64,000 nt of DNA from Lentisphaerota bacterium (GCA_015061725.1 SUVX01000009.1:1-64000); one strand, 5' to 3'. Shown: positions 17,946-27,468, counted from the stretch's first letter. Notes: generated by a model not told the origin, from the letters alone. A program made the numbers and translations.

Positions 17946-18796
17946 GAGCCGGGAGGGGAGCCGGTGATGCGTTTGAATTGCCTGCCGAAATAGTTGGTAT
18001 CGGAGAAGCCTGTTTCCATAGCGATTTCGCTGATGGACTTGGAAGTGGAGCGCAGAAGAATGACAGCTTCAGCGATTTTGAGTTGGAGTTGATATTGCAG
18101 GGGGGTGGTTCCTGTTGCTTTGTGAAAATTCTGCATAAGAGCGGCTTTGGACATACCGGCAATGGAGCAGAGTTTTGCGATAGAAATTTTCTTATCATAG
18201 TGAGTATTAAGATAAGAGACGACATCGGCGGTGCTGAGATAATAATTTTCAGTTTCGGGAGCATTGACGGAAAAGAGAGAGAGTAATTTCCCGAGCATGT
18301 GCATAAAAAGCCCGAGACTGTTAAAGATGTGACCGGGATGGGCGGCGTGGCTTTCGCGGATAAGTTCAGCGGCCATTTCAACAACGGGGGCAATATCCTT
18401 TTCTTCAAGATGCATAAAGGGGAATTCACCCGGCTGAAGATTTCTGCAGAGATAAAACTTTTCATACCCGGGGATGTAAGTGGCATCCAGAAGCGGCATG
18501 GGGATCAATTCGGGGACATATAAAATATTGATGATATCAAAATCCTCTGAACATTGACTGTACTGGTGGAACATGCCGCGCGGGATGACATAGACATCAC
18601 CTCTGCGGATGATTTTTTCTTCATGATCAGTCTGATGGAGTCCGCTGCCTGAGGAAGCAATGCACAATTCAATAAAGTCGTGCTGATGCCACGGGGTATT
18701 TTTCTGCGGATACACCTGCTGTGTGGAAAGCGGAAATTTTTCTGTATCAAGATAACTTCTGATATATTTATTGCGAATATCATCTGTGTCGCTCAT
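17921..18796 (-). CDS. AraC-family transcription regulator
   Basis: A 291-residue regulator: N-terminal cupin-like sugar-sensing domain (about 20-150, with WHQHDFIELC and YVIPRGMFHQY) and C-terminal double helix-turn-helix (about 185-285, ending GFSDTNYFGRQFKRITGSPPGSYRK). I choose the ATG at 18796 because GGAGGTG lies 5 bases upstream; two earlier ATGs have no such site. It is divergent from the pseudopilin/GH operon at 18943 and probably activates it with a sugar signal. The last residues (KLFFR) and the stop are encoded by a dispersed repeat. Confidence 0.92.
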   Translation of the reverse strand: MSDTDDIRNKYIRSYLDTEKFPLSTQQVYPQKNTPWHQHDFIELCIASSGSGLHQTDHEEKIIRRGDVYVIPRGMFHQYSQCSEDFDIINILYVPELIPMPLLDATYIPGYEKFYLCRNLQPGEFPFMHLEEKDIAPVVEMAAELIRESHAAHPGHIFNSLGLFMHMLGKLLSLFSVNAPETENYYLSTADVVSYLNTHYDKKISIAKLCSIAGMSKAALMQNFHKATGTTPLQYQLQLKIAEAVILLRSTSKSISEIAMETGFSDTNYFGRQFKRITGSPPGSYRKLFFR

Positions 18797-18942
18797 AAAG
18801 ACACCTCCCTTATTTAAGATACTGTGCATTGATGATAAAATCAAGACTATTATGCTGTTTTAAATAACTTTTGTTATGGTTTTTAAATTATTTTTTGTAT
18901 ATATTTATCATGTATCACCCGTAAATCAAGGAGGTTGAATCT
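18797..18942. promoter_or_regulatory. Divergent control region, AraC gene and pseudopilin operon
   Basis: This 146-bp A/T-rich gap lies between divergent genes. TTTAAATAAC and GTTATGGTTTTTAAA (18859-18887) form an imperfect inverted repeat that is a candidate AraC-type site. Strong ribosome binding sites occur on both sides: GGAGGTG for the regulator and AAGGAGGTTGAATCT before 18943. I could not place a convincing -35/-10 pair. Confidence 0.4.
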
Positions 18943-19638
18943 ATGAAAAAATCATTTACACTGATTGAGCTGTTAGTTGTGATCGCAATTATTGCCATTC
19001 TTGCAGCAATGTTGATGCCCGCACTGCAGAAAGCAAGGGAAAGGGGGCAAGCTGCCTCATGCATAAGCAACCTGAAACAGATTGGTTTGGGCATGGCACA
19101 ATATGCCGATGATTATGATGGTTGGGGTATCGGTTATTTCCGTCTTTACAATGATACACAGGAATTTCCCGCATTATTGGGTTCAACCAGCAAAGTTAAA
19201 TTGTCCTATAAACAGTTGAAATATTTTGATATAGAGTATCCCGGTACGATCAACGCTCCGGCAAAGGGAGTTTTCAAATGTCCTTCCGGCAAACAACCGA
19301 CTTATCCTCGAGCTGTAACTTACGCTCCCAATTTTGCTTTGGCAAAAAAAGATTCCACCCGATGGCCGAATGTAAAAAGTCTCGGATTTTTCAGTACCAA
19401 AACAATAAAAAGCGGTTATTCTTTTTCCAATCTGGCTTACTTTGTTGATACAGATAATTTCGGCAATGCTTATGGTGTGTTCAGGCATGCAGACCGGATG
19501 AATACGTTGATGTGTGATCTGCATGTTGAGGCTGTTCCTGCGACATCTTTAAATTCATACAGTCCGATCAGAGTGACAAATGACGGCAGAAGCGGCGGCA
19601 TTGATTTGCGTTCTTTCCCTTGGGGCGGTCAAAGATAA
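18943..19638 (+). CDS. Type IV pseudopilin-like protein, variant tail
   Basis: A 231-residue protein with a minimal leader MKKS before [16 protein letters not shown], Glu at +5, then [16 protein letters not shown] as in its two relatives here. The C-terminal motif reads [15 protein letters not shown]: the His to Asp spacing of H-x9-DG is kept but Gly is replaced by Leu. It has the strongest ribosome binding site of its operon (AAGGAGG), so it is probably made in larger amounts than the enzymes after it. It precedes GH42-like and GH78-like genes. The likely place is the inner membrane or a pseudopilus. Confidence 0.9.
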   Translation: MKKSFTLIELLVVIAIIAILAAMLMPALQKARERGQAASCISNLKQIGLGMAQYADDYDGWGIGYFRLYNDTQEFPALLGSTSKVKLSYKQLKYFDIEYPGTINAPAKGVFKCPSGKQPTYPRAVTYAPNFALAKKDSTRWPNVKSLGFFSTKTIKSGYSFSNLAYFVDTDNFGNAYGVFRHADRMNTLMCDLHVEAVPATSLNSYSPIRVTNDGRSGGIDLRSFPWGGQR

Positions 19639-19656
19639 AACGGAGAATTTTTCAAA

Positions 19657-22482
19657 ATGAAGTTTATATCAATAATCGGCATGTTTTTCTTGCTTTGTAT
19701 TCTTTCAGCAGAAAGTATTGCTCCTCAGGCAAAATTTGTGACCGGACCGGCAACAGTTGCAAAATGGATTTGGTATCCTGTCAAGTTCAACAGAGGCAAA
19801 ACTCATGTATTCAGCCGTACAACCTTTGAATTGAACAGCAAGGTTGAAAAAGCTGTTCTCCGTGATATTCTGGATGACAAAGGTGAAGTATATATTAATG
19901 GACATGCTGTTGCCCGGGAAAAGTATGGCAATGTCGCAAAATATTTAAAATCCGGCAAAAACTTAATAGCTTATTCAGTTGTTAATAACGGCAGCGGATT
20001 TGGAATGATTTTCCGCTTGGACATCAGGTTTCCGAACGGGAAAACATGTTTTATTGTCAGTAATAAAAACACCAAAGTTGCACAAAAGGTTCCCCATGGT
20101 TGGAATAAACTGGATTTTAATGACACAAATTGGCTTTCTGCCATGGAAAAAGGAGATGGTTCGGCGCCTCCATGGTCGGTAAACGGCAATATGGTCAATC
20201 TGATCGGTTCTCCGCAGGAAATTGCCGCCTTCAATAAGGCGTGGAATAATGCACATAAAATGGATGCATCAGTTTTAAAAAAACTTGAAGGCGAAAAATT
20301 TTATCCGGCAACTCTGGTTTGGAAAAATAAGAATCCTTTTATTCAAATAAACGGTAAGCTTTATCCTCCGGTTGTCAGACTTGGTTTGCATCCAAGACTT
20401 GAACAGTGCTGGGACTTTGTTTACAAAATGCGCCGCAGTACGTTGAACTTTTATCAGGCTGCAATCTCTGTTGATGAACCCGGAGTATGGAAAAAATCCG
20501 GAAATTATGATTTCACTTTACTGGATCAACGGGCAAACCGTCTTTTGAATATGAATCCGGAAGCCCGTTTGGAAATAGGCATTGCTTTCCCGAAAATGAG
20601 AAAATGGAGTGCCGAAAATCCGGATGAACTGATCGGGTATGCAACCGGAAGTTTACAGGATGACAGGGAGTGTAAAGGGGATGAAACCAGAGGACGCCGG
20701 AAAAGACCATCGCCTGCCTCAAAGAAGTTTCAAAAAGAAGCACAACTTTTTGTCAAAGCATGTTGCCAATATATTCAATCCCGTCCATGGGGAAAACGGG
20801 TTTATGCAGTCCGCCCGACGTATGGCGTTACTGCGGAAGCAATGTATTACGGTTCCGCATACGATATGCCTGATACCGGCAAGGCAATGACGCGCCGATT
20901 CCGGGAATTTCTTCGTGAACGCTATAAAAATGATGCAGCGTTACACAAAGCCTGGCATTCTTCCAAAGAAAACATTGCAACGGCTGTACCGCCGACAGTT
21001 GAAGAACGTCAACTTAAAAACGGATTTTTCCGCAATCCGGCATCTATTGACAAAAAAGTACTGGATTTTTATGAGTGCATGCATATTGAAATGGCGGATT
21101 TTTTGATAAATTTAGCCCGGGTTGTCAAAGAAAATCTGCCGGGACGGCTTGCCGGATTTTATGATGCTTACGATGTCGGCAAGTTTTATCCGCCGGAGGG
21201 AGAACACACTTTAGCGGATCGTCTGTTAAGCTCCCCTTACGTTGATTTTCTCTCAGCTCCTTATAATTATAATAACGAAGCACGTGGAGCGGGAAGTTAC
21301 GGGTTGAAAGTTCATTTGCCGTCAACTTTCAACCGCTATAAAAAGTTAAGTTTACTTGAAGCTGATATCCGGACTCATGTCGCACATTTGCATGAAGAAG
21401 GTATTGTACATAAAAGAGAGTTGGAGTCTCTTTCGATTATCCGTCGGGATATGGTGAACAATATCTTTGACCATGATGGGATCCAATTTCATCAATTTGG
21501 CGGTGCCTACGGTCCTGATTGGTTTAACACACCCTCTATCCGTCAGGAGATTGATAAAAATATCCGTATTGCAGATTTTGTCGGCAAAAATGTGAAAACT
21601 CAAAGTGTCAGCACGGTTGCGGTGATCTACAATCCCAAGGAATTTGCGCAACATGGACCGTCTGTCCGGACATTTCCATTTTTGGTTGAATTGAAATTTT
21701 TGTCAATAATCAGTCTGACTGCATCCGGACATGTTTTTGACCTCATGAGTCTGGAAGATTTTAAACATTGCAAAAAATCTTATAAGACGGTTGTGTTTTT
21801 GAACACTTTTACCCTCACTGCGGCAGAGAAATCACTGTTAAAGAAAAAACTCCGCCGTCCCGGTGTTACAACGATTTGGACTTATGCGCCGGGATTGGTA
21901 ACACCTGAGGGATTTTCTGACAAGGCAATGGAAGATTTGACCGGGATTCGACTCAAGTCTGTCTGGAAAGCGTTACCATTGCGGGCAAAAGTTCTTTCCG
22001 GTGGTTTCGTAACAATAAATTCCCGCATAAAAGGTATTCCGGCTCATTTGCAGAATCCCCGGATCTATTCTGCTGATAAAAATGCGGAAGTAATAGCAAA
22101 ATATGCAGATGATAACACCCCTGCTTACGTTCGCAAAAAATTGCAGGATGGCAGTATTGCTGTTTTTCTCGGTTTTCCGACAACATGGACCGGATTATGG
22201 AGAAAGCTGCTGACACAAGCAGGGAATCATGCATTTGTAAAGCAAAACATCATCGTTCGTGTGAATTCTCATTTGATTATGGTTCATCGTAAAACAACTG
22301 CACCGTGCCGAATAAATTTTTCAGGCAGAATTAACACTGTTGTTGATATATATAACAAAAAAATTGTTGCAAAAAATGTCAACAGTTTTGTTGTGGATGA
22401 TAAAAAAAATACAACAAGTCTGTTCTATTACGGCGATGATGCAGAAGATCTGCTGAAAAAACTTGAAAAGGCTGTTAAATGA
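19657..22482 (+). CDS. Secreted GH42-like beta-galactosidase family protein
   Basis: A 941-residue exported protein. It has a signal peptide (about 1-20), then an N-terminal beta-sandwich (about 30-170; KAVLRDILDDKGEVYINGHAV, typical of sugar-binding jelly-roll domains of rhamnosidases and galactosidases). A long barrel region follows (about 220-650; GRLAGFYDAYDVGKFYPP, KLSLLEADIRTHV), then a region like the GH42 trimerisation domain (about 660-810; VVFLNTFTLTAAEKSLLKK). The Glu in LLEADIRTH could be the nucleophile but is not certain. It overlaps the GH78-like gene by ATGA. The substrate is probably a galactoside or rhamnose-rich glycan; this is inference. Confidence 0.7.
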   Translation: MKFISIIGMFFLLCILSAESIAPQAKFVTGPATVAKWIWYPVKFNRGKTHVFSRTTFELNSKVEKAVLRDILDDKGEVYINGHAVAREKYGNVAKYLKSGKNLIAYSVVNNGSGFGMIFRLDIRFPNGKTCFIVSNKNTKVAQKVPHGWNKLDFNDTNWLSAMEKGDGSAPPWSVNGNMVNLIGSPQEIAAFNKAWNNAHKMDASVLKKLEGEKFYPATLVWKNKNPFIQINGKLYPPVVRLGLHPRLEQCWDFVYKMRRSTLNFYQAAISVDEPGVWKKSGNYDFTLLDQRANRLLNMNPEARLEIGIAFPKMRKWSAENPDELIGYATGSLQDDRECKGDETRGRRKRPSPASKKFQKEAQLFVKACCQYIQSRPWGKRVYAVRPTYGVTAEAMYYGSAYDMPDTGKAMTRRFREFLRERYKNDAALHKAWHSSKENIATAVPPTVEERQLKNGFFRNPASIDKKVLDFYECMHIEMADFLINLARVVKENLPGRLAGFYDAYDVGKFYPPEGEHTLADRLLSSPYVDFLSAPYNYNNEARGAGSYGLKVHLPSTFNRYKKLSLLEADIRTHVAHLHEEGIVHKRELESLSIIRRDMVNNIFDHDGIQFHQFGGAYGPDWFNTPSIRQEIDKNIRIADFVGKNVKTQSVSTVAVIYNPKEFAQHGPSVRTFPFLVELKFLSIISLTASGHVFDLMSLEDFKHCKKSYKTVVFLNTFTLTAAEKSLLKKKLRRPGVTTIWTYAPGLVTPEGFSDKAMEDLTGIRLKSVWKALPLRAKVLSGGFVTINSRIKGIPAHLQNPRIYSADKNAEVIAKYADDNTPAYVRKKLQDGSIAVFLGFPTTWTGLWRKLLTQAGNHAFVKQNIIVRVNSHLIMVHRKTTAPCRINFSGRINTVVDIYNKKIVAKNVNSFVVDDKKNTTSLFYYGDDAEDLLKKLEKAVK

Positions 22483-24050
22483 ATTTCAACGCTAATTACT
22501 CAATGGACCGCAGACGGCGTTTTTACCGTCCGGTGGTGAAAATACTCAAAAGTTCAGGATTGGAAAAACCAGAAGTTTTGATCGGAAATAAAGAATATCA
22601 AACCGTGATACACCATCTGCCCGAAAGAGCAATTGTTTCCCCCGGCGGTAAGGTGATGCTCGATTTCGGCAGCTCTTTTCACGGCGGTATCAGAATCAAT
22701 ACCGTTGGAAAAGGCAGTTGTTTCAGAATAAAATTCGGTGAGTCCGTCAGCGAAGCCGCAGGCAACTCCAATCAGGATTGCTCACGCAAAGATGCCCTTG
22801 TTGAACTGCCCGTAAGCGGTATGCTCGAATACGGCAATACCGTTTTCAGGTTCGTTGAAATCACCAATGAGGGAGATACTGCGGTCTCTCTCCTCAATAT
22901 CATCGGCGTTGCACTTGAATGTGATCTGGATGTGACCGGCAGTTTTGAGTCCTCAGATGCCCGGCTCAATGAGATTTGGAAAACCGCTGTCCGTACCGTC
23001 CACCTCTGTATGCAGGATTATATCTATGACGGCGCAAAACGCGACCGTATCGTCTGGATGGGCGATATGCACCCTGAAGTTAAGGGAATACTCTGTGCTT
23101 TTTCGGATACGTCCATCATCCGCGATTCCTTTGAGTTCCTCATCAATCAGGCATCAGCGGATAAACCCATGAATAATATTTATACTTATTCCTGCTGGTT
23201 CATCATCAGCGTTTGGGATTATTTCCTCGTTTCGGGAGATAAAACCTTTCTTGCCCGTCATGCGGATTATTTTGAACTTATGCTCAAAACTTTTTCTTCT
23301 TTCATTGATGAAAACGGTTCGGAATGTATCCCTGAACGCCGCTTTCTGGATTGGCCCAATAATGACAACCTTGAAGCCAAACACGCCGGTATTCAGGCTC
23401 TTCTTTATTGGATGATGCAGGCGGGAGAACAGATTTTAAACGCTCTGGGCAGAGATAGCGCATTTCTCCGTTACGCTCAGCAGAAACTCAAAAAACATAT
23501 CCCCGACCCCTCCGGCAGAAAAGCGCCCGCAGCTCTTCTGCATCTGACTGGATTTGCCAACGCTGAAAATATATTGGAAGACAAACCCTTCAACGATGTC
23601 AGTACATTCTACGGCTATTATGTTCTCCAGGCAAAGAAAACAGTTCCTGCGCTTGACCTCATCCGCCGTTACTGGGGGGCAATGCTGGATTTCGGCGCGA
23701 CAACGTTCTGGGAGGATTTTGATCTTGACTGGACACGCAATGCCAACAGAATAGACGAATATCCCATCCCCGGCAAAGATGATATCCATGCCGATTTCGG
23801 CAAATACTGTTACATCGGTTTGCGGCACAGTTTAAGTCACGGCTGGAGCTGCGGTCCTGCTCCCTTCTTGAGCGAAAGAGTTCTGGGAGTCCGCTTTATT
23901 GCGCCGGGAAAAGTTGCCGTTACGCCCGACATCGGCGATCTTGAATATGTCAGAGGCACAGTTCCCGTGCCGCAGGGTGTTATCTCTGTTGAAGCGGATA
24001 AAAACGGATTCAAATGCGATCTTCCGCAGGGTTGGGAACTTGTAAAATAA
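22479..24050 (+). CDS. Alpha-L-rhamnosidase-like protein (GH78 type)
   Basis: A 523-residue protein without signal peptide. YIYDGAKRDRIVWMGDMHPE (181-200) is the GH78 (alpha/alpha)6-barrel signature with acidic catalytic region, and FDVSTFYGYYVLQA...WEDFD and HGWSCGPAPFLSERVLGV are later barrel and C-terminal blocks. Upstream is a short beta-sandwich (about 50-150). It is shorter than many GH78 enzymes of 700 or more residues. Lacking export signals, it likely cleaves rhamnose from imported oligosaccharides produced by the exported neighbour, with which it overlaps by ATGA. Confidence 0.8.
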   Translation: MNFNANYSMDRRRRFYRPVVKILKSSGLEKPEVLIGNKEYQTVIHHLPERAIVSPGGKVMLDFGSSFHGGIRINTVGKGSCFRIKFGESVSEAAGNSNQDCSRKDALVELPVSGMLEYGNTVFRFVEITNEGDTAVSLLNIIGVALECDLDVTGSFESSDARLNEIWKTAVRTVHLCMQDYIYDGAKRDRIVWMGDMHPEVKGILCAFSDTSIIRDSFEFLINQASADKPMNNIYTYSCWFIISVWDYFLVSGDKTFLARHADYFELMLKTFSSFIDENGSECIPERRFLDWPNNDNLEAKHAGIQALLYWMMQAGEQILNALGRDSAFLRYAQQKLKKHIPDPSGRKAPAALLHLTGFANAENILEDKPFNDVSTFYGYYVLQAKKTVPALDLIRRYWGAMLDFGATTFWEDFDLDWTRNANRIDEYPIPGKDDIHADFGKYCYIGLRHSLSHGWSCGPAPFLSERVLGVRFIAPGKVAVTPDIGDLEYVRGTVPVPQGVISVEADKNGFKCDLPQGWELVK

Positions 24051-24120
24051 TTGATATAACTTTTTCCCGGGCGGATCAGATAAACCGCAGATTATTCTGG
24101 ACTTTACTGTAAAGACTTGC

Positions 24121-24152
24121 CCCTTCCCCTCTTGAAAAAAAGAGGGGAAGGG
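24121..24152. terminator. 13-bp perfect hairpin, probable terminator
   Basis: CCCTTCCCCTCTT (24121-24133) pairs perfectly with AAGAGGGGAAGGG (24140-24152) around GAAAAAA; TGTATTTTAA follows on the plus strand. It sits 70 bp after the GH78-like gene and 38 bp before the transporter start, so it can separate the two transcription units. The T-run is weak, so efficiency is uncertain. Bases 24051-24120 hold nothing recognised. Confidence 0.55.
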
Positions 24153-24190
24153 TGTATTTTAATGAATTGATTTTTATCGGGAAAAAGATT

Positions 24191-24910
24191 ATGAGAGTGA
24201 TTAATATAAAAAATTTCATTGCCGGGGAGTTGTCCGGCTGGAAAAAAGCCGAAGTGCTGTGGCTGATATTCTGCTGTGTGGCCGTTATTATCCTTTCAAT
24301 ACAAATGGGGGATAATGTCATGGGGATCATTTCAGCGGTGACGGCATCGCTGTATACCATTATTGCAGGCAAGGGAAAAGTCAGCTGTTATCTTTTCGGC
24401 ATTATCAACACGCTTTTGTACGGATGGATCTCTTATAAAATGCGTCTTTACGGAGAAGTCATGCTCAACTGGGGCTGGTATCTGCCGATGATGTTCGTCG
24501 GATTTTTCTGCTGGAATAAACGTAAAAATGAAAAACAAATCATCCGCAAGACCTGTCTTTCCCCGAAAGGCAGGGGACTGACCGCCGCGGCCAGTCTTGC
24601 AGGTATCGTGCTTTATACATTGATTCTTCAAATGCTGAACGGCAGAACGCCTGTTCTGGACAGTGCGACAACAGTTCTGTCCGTAACAGCCATGATCCTC
24701 ACCGTCAAACGCTGTATTGAGCAGTGGGTGCTCTGGACGATTGTCAATATCCTTGCAATCGTGATGTGGCTGCAGGTCTATCTTGAAAACGGCAATTCTG
24801 CGGCGAGTCTGCTGATGTGGTGTATGGCTCTTGCCAACGGCATCATCTTTTTTCTTACCTGGCGCAGGGAACTGGAACCGGAGGAACGTGAAAAATGTCA
24901 AATGGATTGA
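24191..24910 (+). CDS. PnuC/PnuT-family vitamin transporter
   Basis: A 239-residue membrane protein with about seven hydrophobic segments. Family features include SAVTASLYTIIAGKGKVSCYLFGIINTLLYG and, near the end, EQWVLWTIVNIL with W179, W182 and N186 in the PnuC signature helix. PnuC proteins carry nicotinamide riboside, whereas relatives called PnuT carry thiamine. The next gene, thiamine pyrophosphokinase, overlaps by 16 bp, so thiamine is the more likely cargo, trapped by phosphorylation. I start at 24191 because the earlier GTG lies in the terminator hairpin. No thiamine pyrophosphate riboswitch was seen upstream. Confidence 0.8.
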   Translation: MRVINIKNFIAGELSGWKKAEVLWLIFCCVAVIILSIQMGDNVMGIISAVTASLYTIIAGKGKVSCYLFGIINTLLYGWISYKMRLYGEVMLNWGWYLPMMFVGFFCWNKRKNEKQIIRKTCLSPKGRGLTAAASLAGIVLYTLILQMLNGRTPVLDSATTVLSVTAMILTVKRCIEQWVLWTIVNILAIVMWLQVYLENGNSAASLLMWCMALANGIIFFLTWRRELEPEEREKCQMD

Positions 24911-25521
24911 CCGTCATTCTTGCCGACGGAGATTTTCCCCGTCACAGTTATCCGCTTTCGCTTCTGGAACAGGCTGAAAGAATCGTCTGCTGCGACGGTG
25001 CGGCGTTGTCCCTGCTGAAACAGGGACGTGAACCGGATCTTGTCGTCGGTGATCTGGACAGTCTCCCTTATGAACTCAAAGAAAAACTTGCCCGGAAGAT
25101 TGTCCATTATTCCGAACAGGAAAGCAATGATTTGAGTAAAGCATTCCGCTGTTGTATGGAAAGAGAATGGCGCAACATCGTCATTCTCGGCGCAACGGGC
25201 AAGCGTGAAGATCACACATTGGGCAATCTTTCACTTCTGGCGGAATATGCAGCGAGCGTGCCGCAGATACGGATGGTGACCGACCACGGCATATTTTCTG
25301 TCGCGACGGGATTCTGCCGTTATGATTGCAAACCGGGGCAGCAGATTTCGCTTATTGCCATAGATCCGGGGACAGAGGTAACGGCAAAGGGTTTGAAATA
25401 TCCTCTGGAGGAGTTGCGGCTTTACATGTGGTGGCAGGGAACACTCAACGAGGCACTCGGGGACAACTTTGAGTTGCAGATTACGCCCGGCTGCCGCCTG
25501 CTGGTGTACCACAATCTGTAA
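24895..25521 (+). CDS. thiN: Thiamine pyrophosphokinase
   Basis: The enzyme transfers pyrophosphate from ATP to thiamine, giving thiamine diphosphate. Typical blocks are CCDGAALSLLKQGREPDLVVGDLDSL (about 32-57), QESNDLSKAF (about 78-87) with the metal-binding Asp, and ILGATGKREDHTLGNLSLL (about 99-117). The length of 208 is normal. It overlaps the upstream PnuC-like transporter by 16 bp, giving an uptake-and-trap pair. The start ATG lies within the transporter's last codons and follows GGAGGAACGTGAAAA. Confidence 0.93.
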   Translation: MSNGLTVILADGDFPRHSYPLSLLEQAERIVCCDGAALSLLKQGREPDLVVGDLDSLPYELKEKLARKIVHYSEQESNDLSKAFRCCMEREWRNIVILGATGKREDHTLGNLSLLAEYAASVPQIRMVTDHGIFSVATGFCRYDCKPGQQISLIAIDPGTEVTAKGLKYPLEELRLYMWWQGTLNEALGDNFELQITPGCRLLVYHNL

Positions 25522-25552
25522 AAAATCGCGCTGTTTCCGATCAGGCGGCGTA

Positions 25553-25630
25553 TTTGGTTTGGGTATGATTTAACGTTGAGGGGTGTTTGCTGTTCCGCCG
25601 TTCCCCGCAGGGCAGACGGCACAAGACCGG
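25553..25630. repeat. Repeat module B, copy 2
   Basis: GGTTTGGGTATGATTTAACG is followed by GTGTTTGCTGTTCCGCCG, CCCCGCAGGG and CAGACGGCACAAGACCGG, matching module B at 13812 and 43612. It fills most of the 25522-25668 gap between convergent thiN and radC; nothing else was recognised there. Confidence 0.7.
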
Positions 25631-25668
25631 TTCCGATCCCGGCAGGCACGGAATCTGTTGCCGGGATA

Positions 25669-26346
25669 TCAGCAGCCCTGTTCCAGTATACTCATGACAT
25701 CAGAATGCGTGACAATGACGTGGTCAATGAGCTTGATACCCAGATGTCCCAGAACTTTTTTGAGATCGGCGGTCAGAACCAGATCATCAGGAGACGGTTT
25801 AAGATTGCCGCTGGGGTGATTGTGTGCAAGAATAATACCGCAGGCGTGAGAAAGCAGAGCGCGTTCTGCGATTTCTCTTGCATAGACAGTCGTGTAATCA
25901 ACTGTTCCCTGATAGATATCATAGTCGATCATACGACGTCCCGAATCCAGATAAAATACCATCAGAGTCTCTTTCGGACCGCTGCCGATTTTCATACGGA
26001 GAAAATCACAAATTTCCTTGCGGCTGTTGAAAACAGGGTTGTCCCGGATATTTTCTTCCAGAGATTTGACCATCATTTCATGCATGAGCCGGAAAAGAGT
26101 CGCTGTCTGTGTACCGATGCCCGGTGTTGAAAGCAAGTCATTCGCAGAAGCACTGAGCAAGCCGGAAATATTATGGAATTTTTCCAGCAGCAATTTTGCC
26201 AGAGGCTTGACATCTTTACGCGGAATGGCATAAGTCAGCAGAAGTTCAACAATTTCATAATCCTGAAGTCCGGTCAATCCGCTGCGTGCAAAACGGGAAC
26301 GCAGTCTCTGCCTGTGACCGCTTGAACCGCTGTTGTCTGCCCCCAT
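25669..26346 (-). CDS. radC: RadC family protein
   Basis: A 225-residue protein with an N-terminal helix-hairpin-helix region (STPGIGTQTATLF, about 73-85) and a C-terminal JAB/MPN+ domain with HNHPSG (175-180), Ser185 and Asp188, the full HxHx7Sx2D metal site. RadC proteins are traditionally named for DNA repair but their biochemical role is unsettled. It lies 14 bp downstream of the oxidoreductase gene on the same strand, so the two are probably co-transcribed. Confidence 0.93.
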   Translation of the reverse strand: MGADNSGSSGHRQRLRSRFARSGLTGLQDYEIVELLLTYAIPRKDVKPLAKLLLEKFHNISGLLSASANDLLSTPGIGTQTATLFRLMHEMMVKSLEENIRDNPVFNSRKEICDFLRMKIGSGPKETLMVFYLDSGRRMIDYDIYQGTVDYTTVYAREIAERALLSHACGIILAHNHPSGNLKPSPDDLVLTADLKKVLGHLGIKLIDHVIVTHSDVMSILEQGC

Positions 26347-26360
26347 GGAAAAGTCCCCCG

Positions 26361-27353
26361 TTAAAGCTGATTTTTATCAGCAAAATCCCGGGCGGCAAGA
26401 CAGGCACGGGTCAGCTCAAAGGTCTCTTCTGCATCAACGACACAGGGTTCTCCGTAAAGGATATGACGGACGAAATCGTAAAAAATGCCGCGTTCAGGCA
26501 GAAGTTCAAGCTCTTTACATTCGGTGGCAGTTATCAGAGTGACTTTGCCGTGCATGACTTCAACCACGCCGCAGGTTCCCGCCACGCGCACCTGATCGTC
26601 GCCGTGGGTCGGTGCCGCCGCAGGACGCAGAAACTCAATGGAGGCACTTGCCATCACATTGTTTTCAAGGACACAGGAAACCAGAGCCGTCATTTCCAGA
26701 TCACCGTTTCCGCCGTTGTCTGCGGTATCGTGTACGGCATAGAGGGTTTTGAAATCGGATTTTCCGAACCAGAGTATCCAATCCAACGCATGACTGCCCA
26801 CCCAGGGAATCGTGCCGCCGTAGGTTTCGCGTTTATGGTAATATGCCGGACGAGTTCCCAATTTATAGGATTTGCGGGTATTGATCATCTTGACCTTGCC
26901 GATAAGTCCCTTTTCCACCGCATCATAAGCGGTGCGGAACGGAGACTCTCCGCGGAAACCGACCATGGAAATAATTTTGACCTTGCTTTTATCGCATTTG
27001 TCATAAGCGGCGCGGATTTTATCCAGATCTTCAAGCGTAAGAGCAATGGGTTTTTCGCAGAAAACGCTGATATTGCGTTCAAGACAATCGCAGCACATCT
27101 TTGCGTGAAGTTCAAAAGGACCGCAGACGGAAACGATATCCGGTTTTTCGGTATCCAGCATTTTGATATAATCTGCATAAATTTCAGGATTATACCCCAG
27201 ATTGACACAATTCTGCGCCAGAGCATCCGCCGGAGCATCGCAGCCGGAGGAAACGGCACAGACATCCAGTTCCGGCAAATCTTTCAAAACTCTCAAAACA
27301 TAACCGACATGACCCTGTCCACCGATAAGAGCAAGTTTGAGTTTCTTTTCCAT
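26361..27353 (-). CDS. Gfo/Idh/MocA family oxidoreductase
   Basis: A 330-residue NAD(P)-dependent sugar or polyol dehydrogenase. The Rossmann loop GGQGHVG lies at residues 11-17 and the family's catalytic-lysine motif CEKPIAL at about 98-104. The C-terminal beta-sheet domain begins about residue 125. The substrate is unknown; many relatives in this phylum act on sugars, and the several glycan loci nearby fit that. The ribosome binding site is weak. A TTGACA/TAATTT promoter lies about 85 bp upstream, and radC follows after 14 bp. Confidence 0.88.
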   Translation of the reverse strand: MEKKLKLALIGGQGHVGYVLRVLKDLPELDVCAVSSGCDAPADALAQNCVNLGYNPEIYADYIKMLDTEKPDIVSVCGPFELHAKMCCDCLERNISVFCEKPIALTLEDLDKIRAAYDKCDKSKVKIISMVGFRGESPFRTAYDAVEKGLIGKVKMINTRKSYKLGTRPAYYHKRETYGGTIPWVGSHALDWILWFGKSDFKTLYAVHDTADNGGNGDLEMTALVSCVLENNVMASASIEFLRPAAAPTHGDDQVRVAGTCGVVEVMHGKVTLITATECKELELLPERGIFYDFVRHILYGEPCVVDAEETFELTRACLAARDFADKNQL

Positions 27354-27439
27354 AAATACAATAACTTCTGATTCATCTGTTCAAAAGGGGAATTTTTCTG
27401 TTCCATCCTTATCTTTTCTGCAAGAATAATTCGCAGTAG

Positions 27440-27468
27440 AAATTACTTCAAAAACCTCAATTTGTCAA
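27440..27468 (-). promoter_or_regulatory. Putative promoter of oxidoreductase-radC
   Basis: Read on the minus strand, TTGACA (27463-27468) and TAATTT (27440-27445) are 17 bp apart, giving a leader of roughly 80 bases before 27353. The -35 is perfect and the -10 weak. The surrounding 27354-27656 stretch otherwise holds only a small GCCTT/AAGGC inverted repeat at 27619-27631. Confidence 0.45.

Noticed and set aside
24051..24190. TPP riboswitch before the PnuC-like transporter and thiN
   Set aside because: The expected CTGAGA and ACCTGATC-type conserved segments are absent; only a terminator-like hairpin is present.
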